NCBI GenBank assembly: GCA_030148775.1
Contig: JASBST010000105.1
Coordinates: forward strand, 1 to 46,853
Reading direction: 5' to 3'
Origin: Thiogranum sp.
GTDB lineage: Bacteria > Pseudomonadota > Gammaproteobacteria > DSM-19610
Length of the DNA stretch: 46,853 nucleotides
The notes under the pieces are model-generated. The model was not told the DNA's origin and did no database searches. It was given only the letters and a program-made list of their open reading frames with translations. Made by a program: the position numbers and the translations under genes. Positions 27,176 through 34,410 of this stretch are shown here, piece by piece (position 1 is the stretch's first letter; every line of letters starts with the position of its first letter).

Positions 27176-27349
27176 GGTATTCCCGTCGCGGAGCGGCCCT
27201 GGATAGTTGCACAAAGCGGTGCTGGTTATTCTAGCGCAACCGGCCGGCGTTTACCCGCCGCGGCGATACAGCGGCGCGGCGCGTGCGGCCCGGCGGATTT
27301 TCCTATATCGTGTACTGCATAACGATTAAAAACAGCAAGCGAAGCAGAC

Positions 27350-28495
27350 ATGTCGTCAGGCCCACCCGAAGCGGAGCTGTTGTCCTTGTGCGCCCGTCCC
27401 CGACTGGACGCCCGGGCCGTCGGGCGCCTGCGCGAGCTGCTGGCACAGCGGCTCGAGTGGGAGGAGATATTCCGTCTCGCGGACGGATATCGAACGATAC
27501 CTTTACTGGCGACGAATCTGCAGCGGCACGGCGCGGCGCTGCTGACCCCGGCGTTGCGCCAATCGCTGCAACGCCTGCACCAGGAAAGCACCCGCCACAA
27601 TCTCGCCCTGAGCGTCCAGTTGCTGCAGTTATTGGAGCGTTTTTCGGCGGCGGGGATAAGGGTCGCGGCTTTCAAAGGACCGGTCGCGGCCATCGCGATT
27701 TATAACGACCTGGCCATGCGCGCCTGCGGCGACCTGGATCTGCTGGTTGCCCGCGCCGACCACGCGGCCGCCGAGCGGTTACTGCAAAGTCTCGGCTACG
27801 TGGTGCAACAGCGTCATCCGGCGGCGTTGCAATCCTGCCTGACCCACAACCGGCACGCGACCGCGATCGATCTGCACTGGGGCATGCCCCCCGCCAGCCT
27901 GCACCTGCGCACCCGGCGCTTGTGGGAGGGGCTGTGCACCGTGGCGTTGTTGCAGCGGTCGGTCCCTACCTTCTGCGGTTACGATTGTCTGTTGATTTGC
28001 GCGATCAACGCGGTGAAAGAATACTGGAAGCCGTCGCTGCATCATCTGAGCGACATGGCTTCGCTGACGACGGACTATAACCGCGAGGCGTGGCGTGCGG
28101 CATTCACGCGCGCGCGCGAACTCGGCTGCCAGCGGATATTGGCGGTGGCGCTCCTGTTGACACACCGCGTGCTGGCTACGCCGCTGCCGCCCGGCGCGCC
28201 GGCGCGGTTGTTGCGCAGTCGCACGATCCATCGGCTGGTCGACGAGGTGCAGGCCCATCTGCTTCCCGCCGCCGGCGGGCATGCGCCTGACGAGGACTTA
28301 AAACCCCGTTATTACCGTACCAAGACCGCTTATTACCTGGCGCTGACCGATTCGCCCTGGCGCCGATGCCGCGGCTGGTTGCGATGGGCGTTCAAGCCCG
28401 GCAAAGCGGATCGATCCCTGCTCGCGCTGCCCAAGGGGCTGAGGTTTCTGTATTACCTGCTACGGCCGCTGCGTTTGCTGCTGAAACGCTTTTGA
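27350..28495 (+). CDS. Nucleotidyltransferase-fold protein (NTP_transf_5-like) of the same module
   Basis: This 381-aa protein has the family core AFKGPVAAIAIYNDLAMRACGDLDLLV. The KG pair (109-110) and the metal-binding acidic residues (D128, D130) mark a nucleotidyltransferase fold. The rest is helical, with an Arg-rich C-terminus. Members of this family are often found in capsule, peptide-modification and HprK/PqqD gene sets; the transferred group and target are not known. The start at 27350 lacks a strong ribosome site (AAGCAGAC before the ATG). The 174-base gap to the divergent PqqD gene may contain both promoters. Confidence 0.8.
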   Translation: MSSGPPEAELLSLCARPRLDARAVGRLRELLAQRLEWEEIFRLADGYRTIPLLATNLQRHGAALLTPALRQSLQRLHQESTRHNLALSVQLLQLLERFSAAGIRVAAFKGPVAAIAIYNDLAMRACGDLDLLVARADHAAAERLLQSLGYVVQQRHPAALQSCLTHNRHATAIDLHWGMPPASLHLRTRRLWEGLCTVALLQRSVPTFCGYDCLLICAINAVKEYWKPSLHHLSDMASLTTDYNREAWRAAFTRARELGCQRILAVALLLTHRVLATPLPPGAPARLLRSRTIHRLVDEVQAHLLPAAGGHAPDEDLKPRYYRTKTAYYLALTDSPWRRCRGWLRWAFKPGKADRSLLALPKGLRFLYYLLRPLRLLLKRF

Positions 28496-28510
28496 CCGCG
28501 CCGCCGGCGG

Positions 28511-29254
28511 CTATTTTCCCAACAAGCCGTCAAGAGCGCCGTCGAACTTTTTCTCGATGGTCTCGCGGGATTTTTCCTCCAGCTTTTGTTTTGCCGCCTC
28601 GACGCCGACGCGTCCGGCGGCTCGCGCCGCCTGTTCCAGCAGCCGCTGCAGCACTTCCCTGGCGATGATGGCACCGCTGGCGCCGCCCTGCGCCTGGCCC
28701 AGCCCGTTCATTTCGAAGGCGGGCAGGTCGGTGACAACCGGTTCGTCCGGCCGCAAGCTGGTGTTGGCGCTGATACGTCCGCCGGCAAAAACCAGTTTGC
28801 GGATGATGAAACGAACCGGCTCGGTCTGCGCCGGTTCGGCGCCGCCGTCGGCCGACGTATAGGTCTGGATATTCTTTTTCAGTACATTCAGATTGGACTT
28901 GCCTTCCTCGTTCAATTCCAGGAACACCTGCGGCTGGTTGACCACCAGCCGGTCGATGACGATGGGATTGTCCTGCAACGAATCGAGCGCTATCGATAGC
29001 GAGATGTTTTCGAGCACAAAAGCGCTCTGGCCGGTGAATCCGGGGGGATTGGCCACACGTACGCCGGCCAGCGCGCCTTTACCCTCCAGCAGCTGCAATT
29101 GCACGCCGTCGACCGTGACAGAAGTGCCGGTGACTTTACTGCCGGTGTCTTCAATGGCCCTGGCGACGATGGCGTCCAGGTTGACATAAAGCTGCCAGAC
29201 TACGACGGCAATTACAATCGCCAGCACAAATATCCCGATGAGTACTTTTTTCAT
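28511..29254 (-). CDS. AsmA-like envelope protein
   Basis: This 247-aa protein has one N-terminal TM anchor (KKVLIGIFVLAIVIAVVVW) and a periplasmic domain. The beginning (VTVDGVQLQLLEGKGALAGVRVANPPGF) matches AsmA/DUF748-type beta-taco repeats. The C-terminal third is a charged helix ending near FDGALDGLLGK. AsmA-like proteins are linked to lipid transport and outer-membrane assembly. It is much shorter than AsmA itself, so it may be a small member or a single-module protein. The start at 29254 places the TM helix directly at the N-terminus. It is divergent from the L,D-transpeptidase gene. Confidence 0.75.
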   Translation of the reverse strand: MKKVLIGIFVLAIVIAVVVWQLYVNLDAIVARAIEDTGSKVTGTSVTVDGVQLQLLEGKGALAGVRVANPPGFTGQSAFVLENISLSIALDSLQDNPIVIDRLVVNQPQVFLELNEEGKSNLNVLKKNIQTYTSADGGAEPAQTEPVRFIIRKLVFAGGRISANTSLRPDEPVVTDLPAFEMNGLGQAQGGASGAIIAREVLQRLLEQAARAAGRVGVEAAKQKLEEKSRETIEKKFDGALDGLLGK

Positions 29255-29377
29255 GATCGCCTCACGCAGCGGTGGTCTCAAGAGCGGACTCAGGCGTCCC
29301 AGTATCGCCGAGCGGCCGGCGGGCTGCAATCGGGCGCCGGCTCGGCCGGGGCGCTGCCGCCGCTGTCGCCATTGCGC

Positions 29378-29383
29378 TACAAT
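29378..29383 (+). promoter_or_regulatory. Candidate -10 element directly before the first L,D-transpeptidase
   Basis: TACAAT ends seven bases before the ATG at 29391, with no Shine-Dalgarno sequence between. This is the third such arrangement in the window. Confidence 0.3.
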
Positions 29384-29390
29384 AACGCCG

Positions 29391-29981
29391 ATGAGTCCCG
29401 GCATCCTTGAGATCAGGTTGACGTCGTTCAAGCGGATGGCGCTGCTAATCGTCGCGATCGTTGTCGCGGCCGCTACGGTCCCGGCGATCGCCGTCGGGAC
29501 GGAGATCTGGCTGTTGGTCGATACCCAGCGGATGCGGCTGGATGTGATGCAGGGCGATCAGGTGGAGCGCAGCTATCCGAATATATCCATCGGCCGCGGC
29601 GGGACTTCCGCCGACCGGCGCCGTCACGACGACAAAACACCACTGGGCGAGTTCCATATCGCGCGCATCGCCAACGACAGCCATTTTCACCGCTTCTTCG
29701 GTTTCGATTATCCGTCGCTGGCGCAGGCTGATAGGGCACTGCAAGCCGGCGTGATCGATACCGGACAGTTCGAGCGTATCCGGCGGGCACTGGCCCACTC
29801 CCGGATGCCGCCGCAACAGACCGCTCTGGGCGGTTTTCTCGGCATCCACGGCATCGGCGCCGGCGACCCGCGTATCCACGAGGATTTCAACTGGACCAGC
29901 GGCTGTATCGCCCTGACCAACGAACAGATCGACGATCTCGCGCACTGGGTGCGGTTGGGCATGCGGGTAGTCGTACGCTGA
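29391..29981 (+). CDS. L,D-transpeptidase (YkuD/ErfK domain)
   Basis: This 196-aa protein has an N-terminal signal-anchor (about 16-36) and a single YkuD domain. The catalytic block is complete: IHGIG with His153 and TSGCIAL with the nucleophile Cys172, spaced as in the family. Such enzymes crosslink meso-DAP residues of peptidoglycan or attach Braun lipoprotein to it. The alanine-zipper lipoprotein gene lies 117 bases downstream and a second L,D-transpeptidase beyond it, which favours a lipoprotein-attachment role; this is inference from context. ATG at 29436 is a possible later start, just at the hydrophobic segment. Confidence 0.88.
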   Translation: MSPGILEIRLTSFKRMALLIVAIVVAAATVPAIAVGTEIWLLVDTQRMRLDVMQGDQVERSYPNISIGRGGTSADRRRHDDKTPLGEFHIARIANDSHFHRFFGFDYPSLAQADRALQAGVIDTGQFERIRRALAHSRMPPQQTALGGFLGIHGIGAGDPRIHEDFNWTSGCIALTNEQIDDLAHWVRLGMRVVVR

Positions 29982-30042
29982 CACGGCGCCCCGTGTTGAA
30001 AAATGTGCAACCTTTTTACCCGCAGCTGATCTACACTTGCGC

Positions 30043-30058
30043 CTGAACTCAGGTTCAG
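30043..30058 (+). other. Small hairpin in the leader of the lipoprotein gene
   Basis: CTGAAC and GTTCAG enclose a TCAG loop, 41 bases before the ATG. It may stabilise the 5' end of this probably abundant mRNA. Confidence 0.3.
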
Positions 30059-30098
30059 ACAACTTTCTTAACGTGCTAATTAATCAAGAGGACCAGAC

Positions 30099-30389
30099 AT
30101 GATACAGAGACAATTGAAAACGGCCGTGGCCCTGGTCGGGCTGGTGTCGTTGGGCGGACTGGCCGGCTGCGCCAGCACCTCAGGCATGGATTCGCTGCGC
30201 GGCGAGATCCGTCAGGCCAACGAAACCGCGCAACAGGCGGCGGCCGACGCTGCGGCCGCGCGCAAGGAGGCCGCCGCCGCGTCGGCCACGGCCAATGACG
30301 CCAAGTCCACCGCCGATGCGGCCAAGGCCTCGGCTGACGCCACGGCGGAGAAGATCGATCGTATGTTCAAGAAGTCCATGTACAAGTAA
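30099..30389 (+). CDS. Lpp/OprI-like alanine-zipper outer-membrane lipoprotein
   Basis: This 96-aa lipoprotein has lipobox LAGC (Cys24), after which the chain is one long helix with Ala at heptad core positions (AAADAAAARKEAAAASATA). This forms the trimeric zipper of Braun-type lipoproteins. The C-terminus ends in MYK; the last Lys is the residue that L,D-transpeptidases join to peptidoglycan. It would tether the outer membrane to the wall. AGAGGA lies at proper distance before the ATG. Both flanking genes toward it encode L,D-transpeptidases, consistent with enzyme-substrate pairing. Confidence 0.9.
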   Translation: MIQRQLKTAVALVGLVSLGGLAGCASTSGMDSLRGEIRQANETAQQAAADAAAARKEAAAASATANDAKSTADAAKASADATAEKIDRMFKKSMYK

Positions 30390-30423
30390 GTCCGGACGCC
30401 GGTTGCGGCCGGCAGCATTGCAG

Positions 30424-30449
30424 CGACCGGTCCGGTTACGGACCGGTCG
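30424..30449. terminator. Strong hairpin between convergent lipoprotein and L,D-transpeptidase genes
   Basis: A perfect 11-bp GC-rich stem (30424-30434 with 30439-30449) has a GTTA loop. It has no T-run on either side, so it may stop transcription only partly or protect the 3' ends of both mRNAs. Confidence 0.55.
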
Positions 30450-30456
30450 TCCCGGC

Positions 30457-31380
30457 CTATCCGGCCTGGCCGATGGCCACCGGCATGCCGTTCTGGTTTT
30501 TGATTGCCTGGTTCAACGCGCCGCCATCCAGCACGAACGCGCGACGGGCCCTTTCCCGGTTGATCAGATCCATGGCAAGGGCCATGAGATTGGTCTTGTC
30601 GCGGTCCTCTTCCAGGGGAGGGTGGATTTCGATGAACAAGCTTGCGCCGAGCCAGCCGACCTTGACCGGCTGGTTGACGATCTGCACCGGTGTATTCACC
30701 GGCACCTGGGGAAACAACCGCTCGATATCCTCCGGATACATCCGCACGCAGCCATGGGTGACGCGCATCCCGACGCCGTAGGGTTTGTTGGTGCTGTGAA
30801 TCAGATAGCCCGGCAGGCCCAGCCGCATGGCGAATTTGCCCAGTGGGTTGTCAGGGCCGGCGGGAACCACGTCGGGCAGGGGATCCCCATCGGCGGCGTG
30901 CTCGCGCTTGATCGATTCCGGCGGTCGCCAGGAGGGATTGCGTGTCTTGGCGACGACGCGGGTGGTGCCCTGTGGTGTGTCCCAGTCCATACGTCCGACG
31001 CTGACCGGATAGGTCTGCACCGTTTCCGCTTCCCCCGCCTTGGCCGGCGGGAAATAGTACAGCCGCATTTCGGCGACATTGAGTATCAGGCCTTCACGCC
31101 TGGCAGCCGGCAATATGTGCCGGGCCGGCAGCACCACCTCGGCGCCGGCCGTGGGCAGCCAGCGGTCTACATCCGGATTGGCGTGCAGGATTTCGTCCTG
31201 ACCGATATCGTGGCGGCGCGCGATATCGAGCAACGTGTCCTCCGGCCGCGCGACGACGTGGCGCACCTGACCGATCAGATCCACATCCAGCGGCGGTCGG
31301 ATGAGCGTTTCGGCTTGAACAACCGCCGGCACGAGGCATAGGGCGACCGCCGGCAGGGCACGCGCGCGCTTCAGACGCAC
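30457..31380 (-). CDS. LysM-containing L,D-transpeptidase (ErfK/YbiS-like)
   Basis: This 307-aa protein has a signal peptide ending VQA-E (23/24), then a LysM peptidoglycan-binding module (about 41-90, VVARPEDTLLDIARRHDIGQDE). The YkuD catalytic domain carries HSTNKPYGVG and RVTHGCVRMYP (His209, Cys211). The C-terminal tail resembles that of ErfK/YcfS/YbiS, the E. coli enzymes that attach Lpp to the wall. The GTG start at 31380 overlaps the last 10 bases of the TusE-like gene. The longer frame runs through that gene and is not used. It converges on the lipoprotein gene. Confidence 0.9.
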   Translation of the reverse strand: MRLKRARALPAVALCLVPAVVQAETLIRPPLDVDLIGQVRHVVARPEDTLLDIARRHDIGQDEILHANPDVDRWLPTAGAEVVLPARHILPAARREGLILNVAEMRLYYFPPAKAGEAETVQTYPVSVGRMDWDTPQGTTRVVAKTRNPSWRPPESIKREHAADGDPLPDVVPAGPDNPLGKFAMRLGLPGYLIHSTNKPYGVGMRVTHGCVRMYPEDIERLFPQVPVNTPVQIVNQPVKVGWLGASLFIEIHPPLEEDRDKTNLMALAMDLINRERARRAFVLDGGALNQAIKNQNGMPVAIGQAG

Positions 31381-31664
31381 ACCGTGGGTTTGGGCAGACC
31401 CCCGTATTTGGTGATCGGTTTCATCGGTCCGCTCATCCACTGTTTGAACATGGCCTTCTGATCCTGGCCGATATATTTGGCGAATTTCCGGATCGGCGGC
31501 ACCACGGCATGTTCGTCGTAGTATTGGCGCGCTTTCAGGATCTGTTCCCATTGGGAATCGTCGAGCTCGACGCCGTCCGCGGCGGCCATCGCCCGCCCGA
31601 TCTCCGGTGTCCACGCGCCCATATCCACCAGGTAGCCGTCTCCGTCACGTTGCGGCAGTTCCAT
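31371..31664 (-). CDS. TusE/DsrC-family sulfur relay protein
   Basis: This 97-aa protein carries sulfur on a swinging C-terminal arm. The family pattern is clear: DGYLVDMGAWTPEIGRAMA, an internal helix-turn region and the terminal GLPKPTVCV with the penultimate Cys96. The second cysteine that sulfur-oxidising DsrC has about ten residues upstream is absent, so it is closer to TusE (2-thiouridine tRNA modification) or single-Cys relatives than to dissimilatory DsrC. A strong ribosome site (GAGG) precedes the ATG. It leads a two-gene unit with the L,D-transpeptidase, an unusual pairing. Confidence 0.88.
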   Translation of the reverse strand: MELPQRDGDGYLVDMGAWTPEIGRAMAAADGVELDDSQWEQILKARQYYDEHAVVPPIRKFAKYIGQDQKAMFKQWMSGPMKPITKYGGLPKPTVCV

Positions 31665-31776
31665 AATTACCTCACAGTCAGTTTAACCATCGCTTCTCAA
31701 AAGCATAAAACAGACGTAGGCGGAAATCCACGCACCGGTGCTATGTCATTTGATGGCAGGAGGAATTGTACGGAAT

Positions 31777-31785
31777 TGGTATACT
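31777..31785 (+). promoter_or_regulatory. Candidate extended -10 promoter for the PA2779-like gene
   Basis: TGGTATACT is an extended -10 element, about 73 bases before the ATG at 31858. It would drive the PA2779-PA2778-GH17 unit. Confidence 0.4.
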
Positions 31786-31857
31786 GTCGCCGACGCCCGA
31801 GCGCGTCGCGACGGTAAGCTACCGTTTATCCCCTACAGTCGATGAGGAGACTCTGTT

Positions 31858-32247
31858 ATGCATATCATGCAACGCACGTTGACCGTGTTGTTGTCCTGCG
31901 TGTTGGCGCTACTGCCGCTGGGACCCGCTCAGGCGGCGATGGTCGGAACCGGGCAGATTGTCAGCCCGTCGCTGCAGGAACGTCCGGATGAGAGCCGCCT
32001 GCGTCATTTGCTGGCGCAGGAATCGGCGCGCGAACGGCTACAGGCGTGGGGTGTCGATCCGGCCAAACTCGATGCCCGTATCAGCAGTCTCAGCAACAGC
32101 GAACTGGCGCGCATCAACGCCGGCATCGAAAGCCAGCAGGCCGGCGGCGATGTGCTGGGCGTGCTGGTGTTGATATTCGTCATCTTTGTGATCACTGACG
32201 TGATCGGCGCGACCGATATCTTTCCCTTCATCCATCCTGTCAGGTAG
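31858..32247 (+). CDS. PA2779-family small membrane protein
   Basis: This 129-aa protein begins with a Sec signal peptide (cleavage near AQA-A). A charged helical middle (LAQESARERLQAWGVDPAKLDARISSLS) follows, then one C-terminal transmembrane helix (VLGVLVLIFVIFVITDVIGATDIFPF). This is the layout of the PA2779 family, always found just before a PA2778-like cysteine peptidase, as here. Function is unknown; it may anchor or be processed by the peptidase. GAGGAG gives a strong ribosome site. Six bases separate it from the next gene. Confidence 0.85.
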   Translation: MHIMQRTLTVLLSCVLALLPLGPAQAAMVGTGQIVSPSLQERPDESRLRHLLAQESARERLQAWGVDPAKLDARISSLSNSELARINAGIESQQAGGDVLGVLVLIFVIFVITDVIGATDIFPFIHPVR

Positions 32248-32253
32248 AGTGCG

Positions 32254-33243
32254 GTGCGCGGCGCGACTTGGCTGCGGATACTGGCAGTGGGCGCCGTGTT
32301 AGGGCTGACCGGCTGCGCGACTGCACCGCAGTCGCGCGCCCTGCTGGCGCAGCCCGACGCCGGCCTGGCGCGCTCCGTCGAGCTCGATCAAACACCGTTC
32401 TGGCCGCAGGAACGCTATCAGTGTGGACCCGCCGCTCTGGCCACGGTGCTTGGCGCACAAGGTGTCGAGGTGAGGCCCGAACAACTGGTCGCCTCGGTTT
32501 ATGTGCCGGCGCTGAAGGGCAGTTTGCCGGCGGAGCTGGCCGCTACCGCGCGTCGTTACGGGATGCTGGCCTATCCGCTGGAGGCCTAGCTGTCGGCGCT
32601 GCTGGCGGAAGTTTCCGCGGGGCACCCGGTGCTGGTATTGCAGAATCTCGGCTTGCCCTGGTTTAGCGACTGGCATTTTGCCGTGGTGATCGGCTACGAC
32701 CTGGATCACAACGAAATCCGCCTGCGCTCCGGCACCACGCGTCGCTGGCGGACTTCGCTGGCCAATTTCGAACGCACCTGGGCACGCGGAGATTACTGGG
32801 CGCTGGTGGTGCTGCCGCCGGGCGAAATACCGCTCACGGCCAGCGTGTTCCCTTATCTGCAGGCCGTACATGAACTCGAGGTCGGGAATGCCGCCGCGGC
32901 GGCCGGCGCCTATCGTGCCGCGCGACAACGCTGGCCGGGAAACGCCAGCGTCTGCCTGGCGCTGGGTAACAACGATTACGCCGCCGGCCGCTATCCGGCG
33001 GCGGTCGGTGCCTTCCGCAGAGCGACCGAACTCGCGCCGCGCGACCCGCGTGGCTGGAACAACCTGGCCTATGCGCTGCTGCGGAGTTCCTGTCCACAGC
33101 AGGCGCGCGCCGCCGCGGCTTGCGCGGTGCGGCTGGCTCCCCACAACGCCAATTTCCGCGACAGTCTGGATGAAATCGACGCCGCCGCCGCGAAGACGGA
33201 GTCGCCGGCTTGCGCGGCGGTCGCCTGTGAAGCGCCGAACTGA
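32254..33243 (+). pseudogene. PA2778-family C39-like cysteine peptidase with TPRs, interrupted by an in-frame amber codon
   Basis: The gene reads as one frame of 329 codons except for TAG at 32587-32589 (codon 112). Before it: a lipoprotein signal with lipobox LTGC (Cys21) and the catalytic Cys57 in YQCGPAALATVLG. After it: LVLQNLGLPWFSDWHFAVVIGYD with the catalytic His141, then two TPR-like repeats (about 205-300). A single C-to-T change from CAG (Gln) would explain the lesion. As it stands, the product ends before the catalytic His, so the enzyme is dead unless the codon is suppressed. The GTG start has an AGG-containing site upstream. TAG ends several healthy genes here, so it is not reassigned. 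Confidence 0.85.
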
Positions 33244-34252
33244 CTATCCGCCGGCGACCGTGTTGGCGATGCTGGCGTGGGTGACCGTGTTTGCGCCGGC
33301 ACCAACGGCCGCTGCCGACGCCGGGCCGCTGTCCCGCGCCATCGAAAGCGTGCGTTTCGTGGCTTACACGCCCACCGATCTGAGTATCGTCGACGGCCAG
33401 GTTCGTGCCGCCTCGCCACGGCAGATAAGGCAGGATCTGCGCCGCCTGCGGGCGGATTTCCAGGGGCTGGTGACCTATTCCAGCGGTGGCGGCCTGGAGG
33501 CGGTGCCGGCCATCGCCGCGGAACTGGGTTTTCGCGCCATCGTTCTCGGCGTCTGGGACCCGGCGTCGACGCAGGAGCTGGCCACGGCGGTGCGTCTGGC
33601 GCGTCGCTGGCCGCGCCTCGTGGTTGCGGTGGCGGTAGGCAACGAGACGCTGCTCGCCGGACGCCACGCCTGGCCCGTGCTCCGTGGCGCGATGCAGCGC
33701 GTGCGCGATCAACTGCCGGGGGTGGCAGTGGCCACTTCGGAGCCGTTTTATTACTACCTCGACGGCGAGCCGGCGGATTTTGTCGCTCAGCAGGATTTCC
33801 TTCTGCCCAGTGTGCATCCGCTGTTTCAACCCTGGTTTGCGCACGCCAGCACGAGCCAGGCGGTCGAGTTCGTCGTCAACGTGGTGCAGCGCCTGGAGCA
33901 GGTCTCGACAAAGCCGCTGCTGATCAAGGAAACGGGCCTGCCCAGCGGGCCGGCGGGCAGCGGCTTTTCCGGCGCCCGCCAGGCCGAGTTCTGGCGCCTG
34001 TTGTGCGAACGTCTGCCTTCCCGTCCCGGCCTGGGGCTGGTGTACTTCGAGGCGTTCGACCACCCCTGGAAGACTGACAACGCGCGCCACGAGTTCGGCG
34101 ACCATCCCGAGGAGGCCTACTGGGGGCTGTATCGCCACGACGGCAGGCCCAAGCCGGTGATGGCGCAGTTGCGTGCGCTATGGAACCAGCCGGCGCGCAG
34201 CGGATGCCGTCCGTTCGCCGTCGGAACCCCGGATGCGGGCGACGGTCAGTAG
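33227..34252 (+). CDS. Secreted glycoside hydrolase family 17-like protein
   Basis: This 341-aa protein has a signal peptide (cleavage near TAA-A) and a GH17-type TIM barrel. The general acid lies in VAVGNET (Glu140) and the nucleophile in IKETGLPSG (Glu235), both at the family positions. Other blocks are LGVWDP and SVHPLFQPWF. GH17 enzymes cleave or rearrange beta-1,3-glucans; in Proteobacteria such proteins can act in cyclic glucan or exopolysaccharide synthesis. The GTG start at 33227 overlaps the end of the peptidase gene by 17 bases. The upstream frame covers that gene in another phase and is not coding. Confidence 0.83.
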   Translation: MKRRTDYPPATVLAMLAWVTVFAPAPTAAADAGPLSRAIESVRFVAYTPTDLSIVDGQVRAASPRQIRQDLRRLRADFQGLVTYSSGGGLEAVPAIAAELGFRAIVLGVWDPASTQELATAVRLARRWPRLVVAVAVGNETLLAGRHAWPVLRGAMQRVRDQLPGVAVATSEPFYYYLDGEPADFVAQQDFLLPSVHPLFQPWFAHASTSQAVEFVVNVVQRLEQVSTKPLLIKETGLPSGPAGSGFSGARQAEFWRLLCERLPSRPGLGLVYFEAFDHPWKTDNARHEFGDHPEEAYWGLYRHDGRPKPVMAQLRALWNQPARSGCRPFAVGTPDAGDGQ

Positions 34253-34281
34253 AGATGATCGCCCGCGTCCCGCAGCCATCG

Positions 34282-34309
34282 TTGCAATGCACCGCCTGGC
34301 GGCTAGACT
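34282..34309 (+). promoter_or_regulatory. Candidate transaldolase promoter
   Basis: TTGCAA (34282-34287) and TAGACT (34304-34309) are 16 bases apart, a fair sigma-70 match, about 100 bases before the transaldolase ATG. The rest of 34253-34410 shows nothing else clear. Confidence 0.4.
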
Positions 34310-34410
34310 TGATGGGCGCAGGTGGTCTTTGCCTTTGGTGCCGTGGTGTCCGTTCAGCCGCTCGACGGGAAACACTTACCGGTGCATCCACACACACGGG
34401 AGAGAACAGC

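Noticed and set aside
25709..28495. Lasso peptide cluster
   Set aside because: PqqD and a small peptide are present, but there is no asparagine-synthetase-like cyclase or transglutaminase-like peptidase nearby.
31371..31664. Dissimilatory DsrC of a sulfur-oxidation pathway
   Set aside because: Only the penultimate Cys is present; the second arm Cys needed for the DsrAB cycle is missing and no dsr genes are adjacent.
32587..32589. Amber codon read as a reassigned or recoded amino acid
   Set aside because: TAG terminates several intact genes here (ankyrin lipoprotein, ATP-grasp, modA, purT, PA2779-like), and no recoding element is apparent.
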